DNA of 6,630 bases, taken from NCBI GenBank assembly GCA_002319885.1, contig DCFT01000137.1:1-6630 (forward strand), read 5' to 3'. The stretch comes from Bacteroidales bacterium UBA1797. Its GTDB lineage: Bacteria; Bacteroidota; Bacteroidia; Bacteroidales; VadinHA17. How positions within the stretch are numbered: position 1 is the first letter of the stretch; each line of letters begins with the position of its first letter. The position numbers were made by a program, and so were the translations under genes. The notes below the pieces were generated by a model. The model was not told the DNA's origin, did no database searches, and saw only the letters and a list, made by a program, of their open reading frames with translations. Below, in pieces: positions 5,988 through 6,630 of the stretch.

Positions 5988-6229
5988 TCAAAGGATGAAT
6001 CTAATCGCTCTGATTATAATTGAAACTTTATAAAAAAGAAGGAGATGTATTATTTGGGTATAAGTTTATTATCTAACTTGTAGAACAAAATGAGACTTGT
6101 TGAAAGTTGTTACTGAAATATTAGGTATTTGAATAGTGAAGAAATGTCGTAAGATTCAGATATCTTAACTTGTCTGGACGATTTTAGTATTCTGACAATA
6201 GAAACTGTTCTAAAATAACACACATCAAA
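5988..6229. other. Intergenic leader region with two small hairpins
   Basis: A 242-bp AT-rich gap with stops in all forward frames at short intervals. TAAGAT (6150-6155) pairs with ATCTTA (6162-6167) across a 6-nt loop, and ATTTTAG (6181-6187) pairs with CTAAAAT (6210-6216) across 22 nt, ending 13 bp before the next ATG. No T-tract follows either, so they look like leader structure or chance rather than terminators. No exact TAnnTTTG box was found, although TTTG occurs with wrong spacing near 6051 and 6128. Confidence 0.4.
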
Positions 6230-6630
6230 ATGACCTCTGACTTAAGACTTCTATGTATCATCGTTTTACTCATTTTGAAGACAAATTCAGGGCTTCTTTA
6301 TTCACAACAAACCGACTTTATTGCCGGAAAAGTCATCAATCCTGTCACATCATCTCCCATTCCATTTGCAACAATCAAGCTTAAATACAATCAGCTTGGT
6401 GTCTATGCAAATGCAGAAGGAGACTTTAAGATTGCACGGAATCCTGAATTTCATGACGACAGCCTTCTTATATCATGTATCGGGTTTAAACAAAACTCCC
6501 TTGCATTCAAAAATCTGAATGAGAAAACCAACAATAAAATATTTTTAACCCCGGTAGTATATGGACTGGCAGAGGTTAAAGTGACAGCTTCACTAAGCAG
6601 GTTAAATTCAGTTGCTATAATAAGAAAGGC
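6230..6630 (+). CDS. Exported carboxypeptidase-regulatory-like domain protein, N-terminal part (3' end outside window)
   Basis: The frame is open from the ATG at 6230 to the window edge: 133 complete codons with no stop. A signal peptide is visible: residues 1-25 contain the hydrophobic run LLCIIVLLIL, and cleavage is plausible after LLYS, before QQTDF. Residues about 30-120 form one carboxypeptidase-regulatory-like beta-sandwich with the usual landmarks: IAGKVINPVTSSPIPFATIKL (31-51), the GVYANAEGDFKI turn (57-68), DDSLLISCIGFK (76-87) and the closing IFLTPVVYGLAEVKVTA (104-120). Such domains occur at the N-terminus of SusC-like TonB receptors and of other envelope proteins of Bacteroidota. 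The residues after the domain (SRLNSVAIIRK) do not show a plug in the visible part. They would suit a class where a helical A-x-x-I-I-x-K-A segment follows the sandwich, but too little is visible to decide. The gene lies 242 bp after the MG2/plug-like gene on the same strand. Confidence 0.8.
   Translation, partial: MTSDLRLLCIIVLLILKTNSGLLYSQQTDFIAGKVINPVTSSPIPFATIKLKYNQLGVYANAEGDFKIARNPEFHDDSLLISCIGFKQNSLAFKNLNEKTNNKIFLTPVVYGLAEVKVTASLSRLNSVAIIRK

Noticed and set aside
6002..6016. TAATC/GATTA hairpin as a terminator after the large exported protein.
   Set aside because: The stem is only 5 bp and AT-rich, and no T-tract follows it.
6040..6083. GAAGGAG followed by ATG at 6046 and a 12-codon frame.
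   Set aside because: There is no spacing between the purine-rich run and the ATG, and the peptide is too short to support.
1..6630. Mobile-element or integron context for the metallo-beta-lactamase.
   Set aside because: No transposase, integrase, terminal inverted repeats or attC-like site is visible; upstream sequence is not available, so this applies only to the window.

Overview
The window looks like chromosomal DNA from a member of the Bacteroidota. The evidence is the AT-rich base composition, the near absence of Shine-Dalgarno sequences, a TAnnTTTG-type -7 promoter box, and above all the large exported macroglobulin-like/TonB-plug-like protein and the carboxypeptidase-regulatory-like protein at the right end. 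Both of these architectures are typical of that phylum. All supported genes lie on the + strand. There are no RNA genes, transposases, CRISPR arrays or phage genes.

Layout: (1) 1-362, the C-terminal part of a subclass B1 metallo-beta-lactamase, cut by the window edge. (2) 359-1051, a HAD-family phosphatase/phosphoglucomutase-like enzyme that starts inside the lactamase stop codon (ATGA overlap). (3) 1052-1256, a 205-bp AT-rich gap with a weak terminator-like hairpin and a -7 promoter box. (4) 1257-1610, a YCII-related (DGPF-type) small protein, followed after 46 bp by 1657-2544, a zinc-type CDF cation exporter. (5) 2545-2789, a gap without a convincing gene. (6) 2790-3251, an AHSA1/SRPBCC-domain protein. 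(7) 3252-3518, a gap that contains a possible 52-codon lipoprotein-like ORF (3273-3431) and a repeated TCACTGTGA dyad. (8) 3519-5987, an 822-residue exported protein with an MG2-like N-terminus, a carboxypeptidase-regulatory-like domain and a TonB-plug-like domain but no beta barrel, apparently starting at TTG. (9) 5988-6229, a gap with two small hairpins. (10) 6230-6630, the start of a second exported protein with a carboxypeptidase-regulatory-like beta-sandwich, cut by the window edge.

Functional reading: the lactamase and HAD genes form one translationally coupled unit. The YCII and CDF genes may share the promoter at about 1173. The two exported proteins at the right end are probably related parts of an uncharacterised envelope system. 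This pair is the best candidate here for something undescribed, but its function cannot be read from the sequence. The rest is ordinary accessory or housekeeping content. No gap exceeds about 270 bp.
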